Positions 47,431 to 60,454 of a stretch of DNA of 64,000 nucleotides are shown in pieces. Made by a program: the position numbers and the translations under genes. The stretch comes from Zhengitettix transpicula. Taxonomy: Eukaryota > Arthropoda > Insecta > Orthoptera > Tetrigidae. The stretch covers positions 48,665,639 through 48,729,638 of the forward strand of contig CM073595.1 of assembly GCA_037074705.1 (NCBI GenBank). Direction: 5' to 3'. Below the pieces are notes generated by a model. That model was not told the DNA's origin. It saw only the letters and a list, made by a program, of their open reading frames with translations, and searched no databases. How positions within the stretch are numbered: the first letter of the stretch is position 1; the number at the start of each line of letters is the position of its first letter.

Positions 47431-49602
47431 CAATTCCTTAATATGATCTGTCTGCGGCAATGTGGCTAATAAAATTAAACAAACACCCTGAGTAAGAGAC
47501 AACCTCATCACGACTCACTGTAAAGGTAAAGGGGACCGACTGCTTCGGAAGAAGTACTTTATACATCCTGTACGTGCAAGTTCCGAATATATAATTTTGA
47601 AATTTGCTTAGTTCAAAGCTGCCGCTTATAGTTTTTTCTACCCTGATACGAATCGAAACAAAATATGTATTTGGTGAAGACCAAAAGATTAAATGTTTCT
47701 CTGTATATTGATCGGGAAATTTCGTATGTTTACAACAATGTACCGTTGAGGTATACATATTTTTTTAAATTTTTTAAAATCATTTCTGACTTATTTTAGT
47801 TGCTCTGAGAACATCCATGAGGGCGATTCTCTTGATATTTCAATGCAGTTATAACGAAATATATATTTTTAATTAATTTAGATAAATACAAGACAAAACC
47901 AAATTGGACAAAATTATCCAAACTGATATTCTTCTTTTACTACTCTTCTTACGTTTCTGTAGTATTTAGTCTTAACTTTCTCATACAACTTTCAACTCTA
48001 CAAAAGTAGTTTCAAAGGCAAAGTTCAACTTAATAGAGTGTATTACCATAAATGCGTAATTTTTCCAAAGTGAACGGGTGGGTTTAACTATTGCATGAAT
48101 ACAAGGAAAATTACCTGTCTCGTCCACATATCTATTTCTAACTATTGAAAAAAATAAATTTAACTCAACTTCGTTTGTAGCTTTTCAGATTTCACGTACT
48201 TACCAACCATTCCATTCATAGTGGAGTCGTTGCGAACCCTTTCATATTCTCCCTAATCGACTTCGAATTTTTATTATAACCGTTTAGGTGCCTTAAAGAG
48301 AATCAGCAGCATAGTTTATCAAATATTTTACGGCGTAATTGGAGTTAATAATGAGCATTCTTAAATAATAAGCAGTCGAGCTATTTTTAGCCTCTTCTGT
48401 GCTGTGATAAACATTAAACTGTTTCATAAGTCCAAAGATCTACCTGGTATTAACCAGCACTGATATAGACATTTCTGTTGACGGGGGTAAAATTAGGCTA
48501 TATTCACCATCGGACATATTGATAAACTGTAAGTTTCAAATTAAAATACCAAAAGATTGCTTTACGTAAAACAAAAAAGCTGTTCTCTTTACTTGAGTTC
48601 CCTTCGGGAACCGAGGAAGAGCGTTAACAATTACATCCAGAAGCTTAGTCTGAATCTATCACTCTGACTAGAAGTAATGTGCCTGATGTGGCTGTCTGTG
48701 TACAATCCTATAGGCACACTTAGGCAGCTGAGTCAGTTTCCATGTCGCGAATTGAATCTTTCTCGGTGGAGTGACGTGCGTTGCGTCGGAACCCACGAGG
48801 CCACATACAATTTGATTAGACGAGCTTAATGTTAATTAGACCCGCAAATCAGATGCTCGGAGTGGCTTATAATAGAAAATTTAATACAGTTAGTAAAATT
48901 AAAGCCAACACCACGTTGAGCATTGTTGAGATTAGCTCCAGATTCACGCTTCTGATACTTCTCAGGTATTCCAATGCAAAAAACGCAATTTTAATGCTGT
49001 CAAAAGAAAGAAATTTCAAGAAAAATCTATGTATTGTATTATATATAACTGTATAGTATATATACGATATTTTATATAAAATACATGTTTTCTATATTGA
49101 AATTAGAAAACTGCTATACGTGTATGAAAAATAGGGAGAAAAGTAAACATCTCTACATCTATTTTCATTATCAGGTATTTCATGACAACTACGGGAATCG
49201 TTCGAAGTGGGGTACTGAGAAAATTTTAGGTAGGTTTTGTAAATCTTCAGTAATTATTTTAGAACTGTTATTCTTTCAGTTGTCTTGAATTGCTATTGGA
49301 AAAAAAATAGTTTGAGAAATCTTAACGTGAAGAGGAGTAGTGACGTCTTCGTTATTTGGGATAAAAGCCAAAACGAGTGTTTGAACACTATAGTATTTAC
49401 AGACATAAAAATTCACTCTTTCGAGGGAGTTTCCTGTCTCAAGTTTCGCATCTGACTGGATAATAATAACAATATTATTTCCTAAAACTTGATGAGCAGG
49501 AAAAATATTTAATCCGTGCTAAAATATGCCGGACTATAATGAAATAGATTTATTTTTCTATTAGTCGCCTGATGTGAAAATAGGAATCGTCAGAAGTATG
49601 TA
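47431..49602. other. Non-coding DNA
   Basis: A 106-codon minus-strand frame (47438-47758) has no recognised motif. Frames at 48829-49056 and 49085-49288 look accidental. A slightly GC-richer patch at 48.6-48.83 kb has no readable feature. Confidence 0.45.
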
Positions 49603-49800
49603 ATTACTAATAACAAGAAACATAGCCAAATACAGACAATGGAAGTGATAATATAAATACCACACAACGTTTCTGGAAGCCTTGTTCCTTTCTTCAGTTG
49701 CAGAAAATATGTAAGAGCACATGAATATATTAACACTTCTTTTGGCTATCTTTCGTATTATTAATTTTCAATCCGACGTAAATTTTTCATTTTAGTACGT
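49603..49800. repeat. Repeat family B, inverted pair with deleted right arm
   Basis: The left arm (49603-49700, minus strand) holds CTGAAGAAAGGAACAAGG, TTCCAGAAACGTTG and TGTGGTATTTATATTA. The right part (49738-49800, plus strand) keeps only the distal section, TTTGGCTATCTTTCGTATTA through CCGACGTAAATTTTTCATTT. The pair is thus a second inverted copy of the 41 kb element with the inner half of the right arm deleted and no (TA)n. Confidence 0.75.
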
Positions 49801-50796
49801 ACTTTTATATTATGGAATTATGCCACATATATTAAAACAATAAAGTAAAACACAATTATACATAGATAATTATTTATATTTAATAATAATGGTTCTTATT
49901 TAACACATCACTTTTCGTCAAATTAAACAATTGATGCGTATGTAACAGATAATCGGGATGAATCGCGTTCGCCAAAAAAAAAATCGACGATTGAGTACAA
50001 AATTATTTTTTGTGTTTAAATTTTGTGATTTTCACAATGGTTTGCAAAACGCGTAAATTCAAGTTTATTATTGAACACTTGATTTTAGTTTTTTAATATA
50101 TGCAACGCATTTATATTGGCTCATATCTTATTTAACTGCGATGTTCAACAAATTTTCAAATTAAGAAAAGAAGAACAACGGCTTGTTTTACATAACTTTA
50201 AGCTAATTTACTAATTTTGGGCACTTAAAAGACTGATTTAATATTAAATAATATCTACAGCCCCACAGAGAATGAGCGTTTGTCGGTTTGAAAATGAAGT
50301 GTTTTTTAAAGTACCTAACAAGTTGTAAAGTATATCATGTGCTTCTTACCCGACACATGGACATGCAATTTTAAAAGCAGTGTTGAAGAAAAAATTACGC
50401 AGCACTTATGATTGTGCGTTTTTCCGTGTCGGAGGCCACGAAGGTAAATGTATGTCTTGTTTGCCATATGACGAAGTGAAATTAAGGCACCGAAAGATAT
50501 CATCATGTGGGTAACAAAAATAACAGCGTGTATTGTCGAGACACATGTCTAATTCATCCTTGTCTCGCGGCAAGTAATTACCGTTATTTGTAAGTAAAAA
50601 TGTAGCACCACTGTCCTTAAACGATAATACGTCCCGTTTAATTTGACGCGTTTATTATACTTCTAGGTAATACATTTCCAAATGCGCCATAAACACCTAA
50701 AATATTGAAGTTCTACTGAAAGAACGCGTAGGAATATTAGTACTTAATACGCGGAACTTTACATAGCAACAAATAATTTACTGCACTCCGTTTCAG
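49801..50796. other. AT-rich non-coding DNA
   Basis: Nothing recognised. Confidence 0.5.
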
Positions 50797-50857
50797 CTGA
50801 GCGAATGGCGCAGAATTCGTAATGGCGGACCCGGCTTCGATTTTACACATTCCCTAA
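50797..50857 (+). mobile_element. tRNA-derived SINE head (degenerate)
   Basis: GAGCGAATGGCGCAG (50800-50814) resembles box A and GGCTTCGATTTTA (50833-50845) box B, about 25-30 bases apart on the plus strand. Complementarity for a full tRNA fold is lacking. A SINE remnant. Confidence 0.45.
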
Positions 50858-52192
50858 AAGTTCCAAATGTTCAGTGCGTTAACTCAATACTAACCGATCA
50901 CCAAGTATATCAATTGCCACAATTTTAAGTGCTGTATTACACATCATATTAATTTTAATTGAGGAGTTAAAATAAATTACTAAATTGAGCAGATACTTTT
51001 CTTTTAACATTTAAAAATTTGAAACAAAATATGCGGTTACAAAATGCCCCAAATTAACTGTCAGTCATCAAATTTGAGAAACCAGCATCGTCAAGAAGAG
51101 AACGCAGAAAATTTGAAACATATAAACTTTCGTGTTATAAGAAATAAAAATATATTAAATGTCACAAAAATACGGTGCAAAAAGACAAGAATTTTTCACT
51201 ACATTAGGAATATGGTTTCGGGTATTAATAACAATCAATATGGTGCAATGAAGATAATTACGATGCTAGCGAACCGCGTGGTAATAATTTCAAAATGGAA
51301 GCTGTCAAAATAAATAAATCACTTAAAGCTTATTTTAGTCCAAAATTAGTAGTATAGAAAAATTTCCTTTTATTCCTTTTTGACATTAAATGTAAAGAGG
51401 AAAAAAACGCACACTAATAAATCCTAAAAATGAATAAAAGTGTGATGAAATTATGTTCAACTACAAACATCAAAATTATAGTTACTCGTAATCATAATGA
51501 AAGAAAAATACACAATTTCTCCCGTCATGATAAATGGTTTAGAAATATTGTTATAAGCAAACTTTTAAACGCTACGGTTGTTTGTGCCTATTATTGTTAA
51601 GGTACGGAATCATGTTATCTAGAAAAGTGGCCGTACTAATGTCTAAATTATACCAAGTAAAGACCACACGTTGCTTCTTAAAAGTGAAAGTATTAGAAAA
51701 ATTCAGCTCAAATTATGTAGACAAAAACGGACTGTTTGTCAGAAAATAATGTTTTGTTCATGTAACACAAAAAAAAATGTACAATATTATGACGTTTCAT
51801 TTTGGGACTTCTTCAGATAAAAACAGTTTTTTAATGATTGTATATATTAAAATTAGATATCTAAATATAAGTTTAGGGGGTAATATTCAAAACAGTCTTT
51901 TACCTGATTATGTCCCAAAATTCTGGACGAGACGACGTAATATCATAATTATTTTTTGTTTTAGTTAAATAATAATAATTGGCCGTCTTCTGTTTATTAT
52001 TTGAATTATGATTGTCAGATTAATTTCAATATTAAAATTATATTTGTCTACTATAAATTTTATATTCACAATGAATTAATAAGAAATTTATTATTTCCTG
52101 AATGGTTTAAAATTCCTTTCAAATTATTAATTATATCTACAGTAACATTTTACTCACCTAAGATCACAATGGAAATTGGAATATAGTTTTAC
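50858..52192. other. AT-rich non-coding DNA
   Basis: Frames up to 89 codons (51044-51313) are lysine/asparagine/isoleucine-rich and match nothing known. No repeat recognised. Confidence 0.5.
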
Positions 52193-52391
52193 ATTTAAAT
52201 AGAATATATAATTAAAAAATATTATTATTTTAAACTGTTAAATGTGGTACCTGCCGATTGATTTTATGAAACTTGGAACAAAAGTACAAAAATACATTTT
52301 GTATTTAAAAATGTATGAATTTGTGTTCCAAGTTACATAAAAATATCGATTTAAAATAATAATTTACTGAAATTATATATTCTATTTAAAT
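52193..52391. mobile_element. Near-palindromic foldback element (~200 bp)
   Basis: The sequence folds around about 52303. Outer edges ATTTAAATAGAATATATAAT and ATTATATATTCTATTTAAAT pair, as do inner blocks AACTTGGAACA with TGTTCCAAGTT and ATACATTT with AAATGTAT. The left arm has about 20 extra bases (around 52239-52260). Almost no loop remains. MITE-like or hairpin-forming; no transposase affinity can be assigned. Confidence 0.75.
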
Positions 52392-52477
52392 ATAAATTTT
52401 TAAATACAAAATGTATTATTATTTAATATTTGCAACGGCTCTTATCTTATTTACATTATATTTTTAAAAATCAGTCC

Positions 52478-52514
52478 GATTTGGATGAAATAGATCAGGT
52501 AAATTTACAAATTT
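52478..52514 (+). repeat. Short direct repeat (partner at 54889)
   Basis: CAGTCCGATTTGGATGAAAT then AGATCAGGTAAATTTAC. It recurs as AAGTCTGATGTGGATCAAGT then AGATCAGGTAAATTTAC at 54889-54925. About 36 bases are shared with a few changes; the origin is unclear. Confidence 0.6.
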
Positions 52515-52850
52515 GGAAAATTAGAAAGCAAAAAATATATATTCAGGTATCTTTGAAATATCGGAGTTAAGGCGAATAATGCAAATAATTTCATGCGTCA
52601 TATGAAAAAAATCTTTATAAATTACGAATATACCTTTTATGAGAAAGTTTGGCTTTAATAACAAACGAAATTACAGTCTAAGATGTAAAAGAGAAAAAAG
52701 TCTTCAAAAGGCCTCTTTTATTCTCTTCTCAGAAACATCTTAAAGTAAACATTATAATATTTGTTAAGTCAAATATATGACATGACATATTTCTTTAAGG
52801 GGAGTACCGAATTAAAATTTCTATTGTTAAGCGACAGTTTACGAGAAAAA

Positions 52851-52922
52851 GTAAAGTAAGGGATAAATGACTTCTTGAAATAATTTACGTCAGAAAGGTT
52901 TTTTTGTACACTTTCAGGAGTC
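52851..52922 (+). repeat. Local direct duplication copy 1 (partner at 53521)
   Basis: GTAAAGTAAGGGATAAATGA, then a diverged middle, a T-rich run after AGAAAGG or GGAGGG, and CAGGAGT. The same order is found 670 bases downstream. Similarity is patchy, suggesting an old duplication. Confidence 0.5.
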
Positions 52923-53048
52923 ATTATTCTGTGTACGCAAAGCGGCCGCAGTGAAATGAATTTTTGTTTATAAAAGGCACGTCCCAAGGCGAGTTTTCAG
53001 TGAAAGTAATATAATAAGTGAAAATTACGGCATTACCACAGAAGGTGT

Positions 53049-53090
53049 CGCCAGCAAATTAAGGTTTTTGACCAATACGTTGTTGCGTTC
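53049..53090 (+). repeat. Family A-type terminal motif, diverged
   Basis: GTCGCCAGCAAATT, then GACCAATACGTTGTTGCG. It is like the 39.26 kb fragment but with about ten extra bases within the hairpin and no TATAAA tail. Tentative. Confidence 0.4.
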
Positions 53091-53520
53091 ATGGAAGAGC
53101 GCCGCTTCTTAGAGATAAGGACTTTGTTCCCGGTTCCAGGAAGAAGCTACAAGCCTCAAGCCAGAAGCCAGCAGCTGCCATTGCCAGGGACCACTTTCTC
53201 TACCAAACACAATTGCTTCACTAATCTTAGTCCTAAATTCACTGAAGTTGGTGCAAGTCAAAGTCATCGTCCATTTTGCTTTGTCAATCAGTATTTTAAA
53301 CTTAGTTTCGGTGTTTAATTTGATCAGAATAGCTGTCACAGTAACTCACCATTTTCCGAACAGTTCTTGAATTTATGACTCAGTTTGAAACTTCAGAAAC
53401 AAAAAATACAGCAACATTATTTGTTTCACTTCCAAAAACTACTGATAAAATAATATGTAGAGAAACTGGTGGAATTTTTAGGTGGGAAGAAAGAATTTGG
53501 TGTTAAGAAACATTTAAAAC

Positions 53521-53603
53521 GTAAAGTAAGAGATAAATGACTTTTGCAGTTATTTTACCACAGGAGGGTTTTTTGTTTAAAAGTCTTTTCTTTCCTACAG
53601 GAG
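53521..53603 (+). repeat. Local direct duplication copy 2
   Basis: Partner of 52851-52922: GTAAAGTAAGAGATAAATGA, then GGAGGGTTTTTTG and CTACAGGAGT. Confidence 0.5.
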
Positions 53604-54888
53604 TGCGAAATTAATTTAATCTGACAGAAAGAACATCGAATGTCAGCTCGTTAGCTTCGCAGCTGCTTTGAAGTTTTCTCATCCTCTGGTACTTTCGTTC
53701 CTCAAAAATACACTATTAATTTTACTTTTACGTTTCAGACCAAAAGATATCCCACCAAACACAGGTCTTTCCAAACAACTGTAAGATATTTTCTAAACTA
53801 GAAGGAATGGACACATTCTCCGTTGGACAGTCCATGGTTAGAATTCCGGAACGTTGAAATATTTAAATATTCTTGGATTATGTGTCAAACATCATTCAAA
53901 TTTTAGTATAAGAGACTTGAGGATTTTTCGAAAATTTGTCAACCATTCAAAATGACGTGGTAATCAGCCAGGTGATTCTTGGACAAATAATTAATTGAAT
54001 TAGATTGTGAGTTACTTATCAAGGTAACAAACATACAAAATAAAATTCAAATTGTAACACTTGTAGCACTGCACTGCACTAACAGATTTTTGGAGTTAAT
54101 ATTTTCTGTCATACAGTGGACAACAGATAAGTTCTTTCAATCACAAAGGCTATTTACCGGAATCTAATTTTTGCGTTCTGGTCTAAAATTTGAAAATAAG
54201 AAGCGTTTTCCCGTAATGAGTTGGCTCTTGTAACCCAGATCCCTGCCAAAGTTTTCGTCCCATAAAAGCTTTAGAAATGAGATTAAGTCTAGCTTTCCCC
54301 CTCATTATCTTGAATGTATCCCATCCGATAAACTTTGCTGTTTCGTATCCACGTCCAGTCAAAAAAATGGAAAAGCTGATAGCCTTGATTTTTACACTAT
54401 TAAATTATTATTTTTTGTATCGAAAATTTGAATTTAAAATTGGATGTTATTATTGAAGATATATTTTTTCGGTCCATTTAGAACAGTGCCATTTGAACTG
54501 AGAGCCGGAACAAAATTTCAGTTAAACATAAATTGAAGTAGTAAAGAATGTGAAAGACGCAGAGGAAAAGTTTCGAAGAAGTGTGGGACGAGAATGTATA
54601 AAAGCAGTCATGACTAAAAATCACAAATACAATAAATGTACGTGTTTTTGGCCCTGGACTAAGTAGATCCGTTTGTGTACGACTTTCGGGCTCTAAAGCT
54701 TGAGCTCTGAGTTGATAAATACCTTGGTTCACGAAAGTTTCAAACTTCGCACTAAGAGTCTCTCCTTTCTTACTCTTCACCCATTCACTTCAAACTTAAA
54801 GTCAGCGTTTTTTCTACTATACAGTTTAAAGCTTATATCACATTCAATATCGTAATTGGGACAGTTAGGAATCAGACACACTCCAGAT
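53604..54888. other. Non-coding DNA
   Basis: A 100-codon minus-strand frame (54478-54780) has no recognised domain. Nothing else seen. Confidence 0.45.
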
Positions 54889-54925
54889 AAGTCTGATGTG
54901 GATCAAGTAGATCAGGTAAATTTAC
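54889..54925 (+). repeat. Short direct repeat (partner at 52478)
   Basis: See the partner entry. The conserved core is AGATCAGGTAAATTTAC, in the same orientation, 2.4 kb apart. Confidence 0.6.
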
Positions 54926-57900
54926 GAAAAATACGAAGAATATGAGTGAAGTGTAATAAATAATCACTATGCCCAAGTACTAAATATTTTAATTGACTAA
55001 GTTGACTGCTTTACAAGGACTGTGCACAGTCCTGATGACTTATAATTAAGATGTATGAAAATTTCGTGTACGATCAATTTCGGTTACTTAGATTACACAA
55101 TTTTTACAATAGAAATTTTAATTGCATTTACTGCATCTGCAACAACCAATTATAACGTAAATAATTATCCATTACAAAAATTTGGTTTTAGAAAAATCAA
55201 ATTTGGCTCATGGTTAGTTGTAAGGTCAAGCAGTGAGCCACCGTTTCATCAACACGAGTTTCTGAGATGCTGTTTAACAAGGTTTCAGCCAAATTACAAT
55301 TTAATTAGATAAAGCTTTTTTTTTTATTTCAGGAAGAATATTTTGGAGGTGTTTCTATTCCACGTGGAAGTGCAACGAGACGAAGCGTTCTTGTCTCCGA
55401 GAGCGTCAGATCAAGATCAACTTTATCTGTCGTGGTCCAGCGCGGAGCAAATGTCATATTTTAAAGTGGTGCTTGTTACTGTGGTTATTACTTTGTTCCG
55501 TAGGATAAATGTTTTGTACGACGTAGTAAATTTTTGCTTACATCCACGACAAAGTTGTAAATGTTATTTTCTTGATCCATAATTATCCGGCTCCCAATGT
55601 GGTTTACTTTGGTCGCCATTTGATAGTTACCTAATCTAGACCAGAGAATATGCAGCCTAGTTTCTGAAATGTACTTACCTGTCCTGAATAACATTCTGGG
55701 CCTGTTTTCGATAAGCTCTTATCTCTTCAGAGCATGCACAGGTGCATGATTTAGTGATCCATTAGCGTCTATTTCTGGTGCCTTTTCTGTTGAACTTGAG
55801 GTTTCTCACCCAAGTATGGAGACATTCCAGGAGACGAAAGTATTGTGAGAATCAATTGAACCAAAGCTGAGTGTGCTGAAGGCCTGACGTCATTTATTTC
55901 GTTCCTCGCATCTAAACATATGCGAATCTCGTCGGCTAAGAACGTAATCTACTTAACGCGAGCTTTTGATAAATTGTAAGCATGAAAGTCTTCATTTCGC
56001 TTTGAAGATTGATGATAAAAGGGCTGATATGTTAGAAATTTAAGGTAATTATGCCTGAGTGTTTGTCAAGAAAGCAGTTTGAAGGTCTGGTAGGGACACG
56101 ATCAGGGAATGGAAAAGGCCGTAATGATCTTTTAAATGAAAGAACTAAGCAAAAATGATCTGAGAAGGGAAAATTATTGAATTCAAGTAATAATAATAAT
56201 CACACCCGAGTCTACAGAATCATTAACCCCAATCTTTTCCCCTATTCTGAGAAGTAAATAAATATGTCGTCAGATATTCATAAATTTACAACGAATGTCT
56301 TCTTAATGGAATGCTCAAAAAAATTATTTTGATAAAGTTTATGTCACATCTACAGTTATAAAAATTATGTGTCTTAAGGCCAATATATATTTAGTTAACG
56401 AATATGAATTTCCTCATTGTCTTTACTAAAAATAAATTCTTTACAGAAGAATATGATGCAAATTTCCACAAAAATTATAATTAGAAAAAAAACATAATAT
56501 TATGAACAATTTACCGTATTTAACTATATGAACTATAAATTAGAAAATAAAGGTATATTTCTATTCCCTTCCCGTACTTCCGTCAGTGTCTTAGTCTCTG
56601 TCAACGATCAGGTTCTTCGTATGTTGTTGAGATATTTAGGTATCAAATAATACTAAAATTCACAACTTCATCCCATCTTATTTAATGTAATCAAAATTTA
56701 ATTATATTTAATGTGAATAAAGCGACATTCTTAATTTGTAGCTTGTCAATTTCTCAGATATCAAGACTGGAGAACGATTAAACGTTTTTTTACAGTAATT
56801 CGGTTTTAATGACCTGTTCTTTTAAATAATTTTAAAGTAATCGTTTGATTGGTATAACTTATTATGTTCTGAACTGACCTAAACTTTGCATAACATTCTC
56901 ATCATTGCAGTTAACATCACTTTGCTCATGAGAATAAATTGCCGAGTTGTGATCAGTCGAGTAGAACGCAGTATTACAATCTTCGATGGACGTAAATCTA
57001 GACGTCAATTAGCGACCAGTATGACCACGGAACATCGAAAAAAACCTTCCTTAATATATTTCCCGTATTTACTCGTTACCAATAACTATTCGATGCAACG
57101 AAGAAAATAAACACAGGAATGGTGGGAAAATGTGAGAAATTGTTTTCAGAAAATCGGCTACAATTTATTGGATTCATTAATACTTATACAGGGAATTTTT
57201 TTTAGGTTCTTATACGGACTGAAATGTTTAATAACAAGTACAATAAATCCAACGAACTTCAAAAGCCTGTTTTAGTTCAAATTATTTTAATAGAGTGATT
57301 CCAATAATTAACTGAGTGTAATTGTACCACCATGTTATGACACAATTTTCTAACTATTTCGTGTTTTCAACACATTAATAAATGTTTTTTCGTGCAATTC
57401 ATCTTATAATTGGCATCATTTTTAGGAACTTCATTGTTTCAAAGTATATAAACCGGCAAGATACAGACTTAAATTATTAATTGGTCGACTTTAAAAAATA
57501 AAAAAATTATTTTAGCCACATAATTTTCACATCATCAGAAATTAAATTTATCCAGCTCTTCAAATTATTAAAGTAGACAAAAAATAATTAAATATTCACT
57601 CTTAATTTTTTTTTCTGTTACGTAATCTTGAAGTTATTTTTCTACTTAGGCATCGGCTATTTTATAACAGGCCGCATAGACACAAAAATAATCACGTTCC
57701 TCTGTTAAATTAATTTTTTTATTGTGTTCTGGCGCAAATTCTGAAGTCACTGAGTGGAAAATCGGTCGGTTATGTCAGCAGAGGCAGTGTCAAAACATTA
57801 AGCGGCATGGCAAAAAAAAACTTCAAGCCGAAGCGGCCCCCGGAACAAAGGTGGATAATGCAAAAAAAAAAAATTTTTTTGCTGATACAGTCTAGCAGGG

Positions 57901-59575
57901 ATAATAAGACACATTTAAGAGACAGGTCTGAAGTCTACAAAACGCGTCCTGTTTGTGAAGAGGAAACTTCATTCAAATAACTTGATTACTGTGCACTCTT
58001 TGAAGACGCGGAACCGATTTTCTTTTTTTTTAAAAAAAGATGAGAAACATTTAACACGAGTATTCTATTCAGAACTACGATTAATTTACTGTAAACACTA
58101 TGTAAATTATAAATAGGCGTTTATTATTTTCTAAATGAATTATACCATGAATGCGGAGTTGACTGCTAGAAAATGCAAATCCGAAATACAACGCGCCAAA
58201 TTATGCAACTGACGTAACAAGTTACTTCGCTGTGGTACGAAAATCAGGGATCGTGATAAATGTTGGATATTTAACCAAGAGCAAGGAATGGTCACCCCTT
58301 AAACTTTCACACAGAATTCGTGAAACATTGTGCTACGTGAGGAACGAAAAACTTCAATTTTACAAAGTTTGGCTCTGGAGACGATTCTTTTTTTGTGTGG
58401 GTATTATGAAATTACAATTGTTCTTATGTGAATGATGAAATTACTTTCATTATAAATAAAAGATTCATTATCTATACAATTTCATGAATATTAGTTTATT
58501 TATTAAGGAATGGAAGAACGTATTATTTGTCCAGTTTTATACTAGAATTTGTGACATTATTATAAGTAAGTTAATTAATTACAAAAATTGCAGTATTGTA
58601 TTTGTAAAAGGACCGTATTACTACAATAGAATAACACTCAGACATTGGCTCATCGGCTTAGGAAAATCAGGGAACATAAAATTGGACGGATTCATCGCGG
58701 AAATAGTTGTACAGAAGAAATGTTTCAAATATAAAGAATTATGCGTCGGGTAAGGAAACAGCAGCTGTAATTTAGTATAACGGTATGAGAATTGTGACTG
58801 TTACACTTACAAAGGTTTTTGAAACGACGATTTTAAAAATCGTGCCAATTTCAGTTTCACATGAACCTCTGATTTGGAGGGGTAAATAGTATATTTAAAT
58901 TCAAAAGAAGTTCCACTTAGAGTTTTTTTTAACGTTTTCATTTTATTTGTCGCGTCTATGGTGTCTGTGTTGTTTCACTGTTTTATTTGCAATAGTATTT
59001 AGGTAAACTAGAACCACCGAGGGATTTATAGGGCTGAGAGGTCTTGGATTCTGCTTGACCTTGCCCTAACCAATCGCTGATGAGAGTTTTTGCGTATGTC
59101 TGCCCCGCAGAAAACCCTGTTTAGAAGAGGGAGAATAAACAATAGGAATTCTTCCGCGTACCGCAACAGCTGTTCTCAAGGGGTTAAGAATTGCGGGGGA
59201 AAAGGAAGCGTCCTGCGTTCTTCATCCGGAAAGATTTTCGCTGAGGAACACTGAAGGTTTTTGCGCTTGAGTAGGTGAAAGTGACCTCTCGTAGGTCCTC
59301 GGTGGATACTGAAAAAAAAAATTAACCCCCCACGAGCAGGTGATTCTGTGTTGGAACGATGGTTTGTAATCCCCATATGGCGCATGCTCCCTTCACAAAG
59401 CCTACGTCATTGATTATTGTATCATAAGTAACAACAAATATGCATATTATAACGCTCACATATCGGAAACTAGGCTGTACCATACGTCAGGATGGAATTG
59501 AGAGTTATTTCACAACTTACATATTTAAAGTTACACAAATATATTATAGTCAGTTTTCAGCAAATAAATGAGGAA
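54926..59575. other. Non-coding DNA with A/T homopolymer palindromes
   Basis: No gene recognised. At 57860-57882 a GC-capped A12T7 run is self-complementary, and at 58022-58040 a CTTTTTTTTT/AAAAAAAG palindrome occurs. Small palindrome ACGATTTTAAAAATCGT at 58827-58843. Frames of 60-90 codons show no domain. 59.0-59.4 kb is slightly GC-richer without a readable feature. Confidence 0.5.
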
Positions 59576-59865
59576 GACGAGACGCAATTCTAGAAAAGAA
59601 TCCAATCATTTACGGAAGCAACATTTTGCGCGTATTTGACAGTTTTTATATAAAAGTGGAAAACTGAATAGCAAAATAATATGCTGTCAAATGTTTTTAA
59701 TTATAAAAATATCCAAAGTTTGTATTGAAACATTACGTCATTATTTATTTAAATTTCATAATTTACATTTTTTCAGAATGTTTTAGGAAAAATTTGTGTA
59801 ACTGGTTGATAAATGGACTAAAAGTAAATGCCACCAACAAAGTATACCCAACTACATTTCAAGAC
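59576..59865 (+). repeat. Tandem duplication unit 1 (286 bp)
   Basis: The unit runs from GACGAGACGCAATTCTAGAA and recurs in register 286 bases later. Shared landmarks include ATCATTTACGGAAGCA, TTTTGCGCGTATTTGACA, AAAAATATCCAAA and AAAAGTAAATGCCACCAACA. No conserved frame. Moderate divergence implies an old duplication. Confidence 0.9.
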
Positions 59866-60155
59866 GAGAAGAAATTTTAGAAAAAATCAAATCATTTACG
59901 GAAGCACCATTTTGCGCGTATTTGACAATTTTTCTATAAAAGTGGAACAGTGAATAGCAAAATAAACAAGGCATACCGTAAAATATTTTTAAATATAAAA
60001 ATATCCAAAATTTTTATTGAAACATTACTTCTTTATTTATATAAATTTAATAATTTAGTTTTTTTTAGAACTTTTTAGGAAAAATTTGTGTTACTGGTGG
60101 ATAAATGCACTAAAAGTAAATGCCACCAACAAAATCTACCCAGTCACATTTAATA
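59866..60155 (+). repeat. Tandem duplication unit 2
   Basis: Second copy of the preceding unit, with small substitutions and gaps. No third copy is visible on either side, so it is a simple duplication and not a satellite array. Confidence 0.9.
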
Positions 60156-60454
60156 TAAATTAGGGAAGTTATTTTAATTCAAGCAAACGAAGTTTAAATT
60201 GACGTCATGCTTTCGCTGAAACGGTAATTCTGCCATTACCACGAATCTTTTTCAGCATTATTCTTTAAAACTTTAACGTTACACACGTTTTTTTTTACAG
60301 ATACAGTAGAAGAACATACATTCCGTACATTAATTTTCCAATATCAGTGAAGCTTAGTTTATGGACACTTTCACGAGTTGTTGATTGAAATTTTGTCCGG
60401 ATCCCAACATCTGAAATTTAGTGAAATGTTTATTCAAGCAATGGAAATACGAAT
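60156..60454. other. AT-rich spacer
   Basis: Nothing recognised. Confidence 0.5.

Noticed and set aside
59576..60155. CRISPR-like or satellite array
   Set aside because: Only two long diverged units, no short regular repeat/spacer pattern anywhere in the window.
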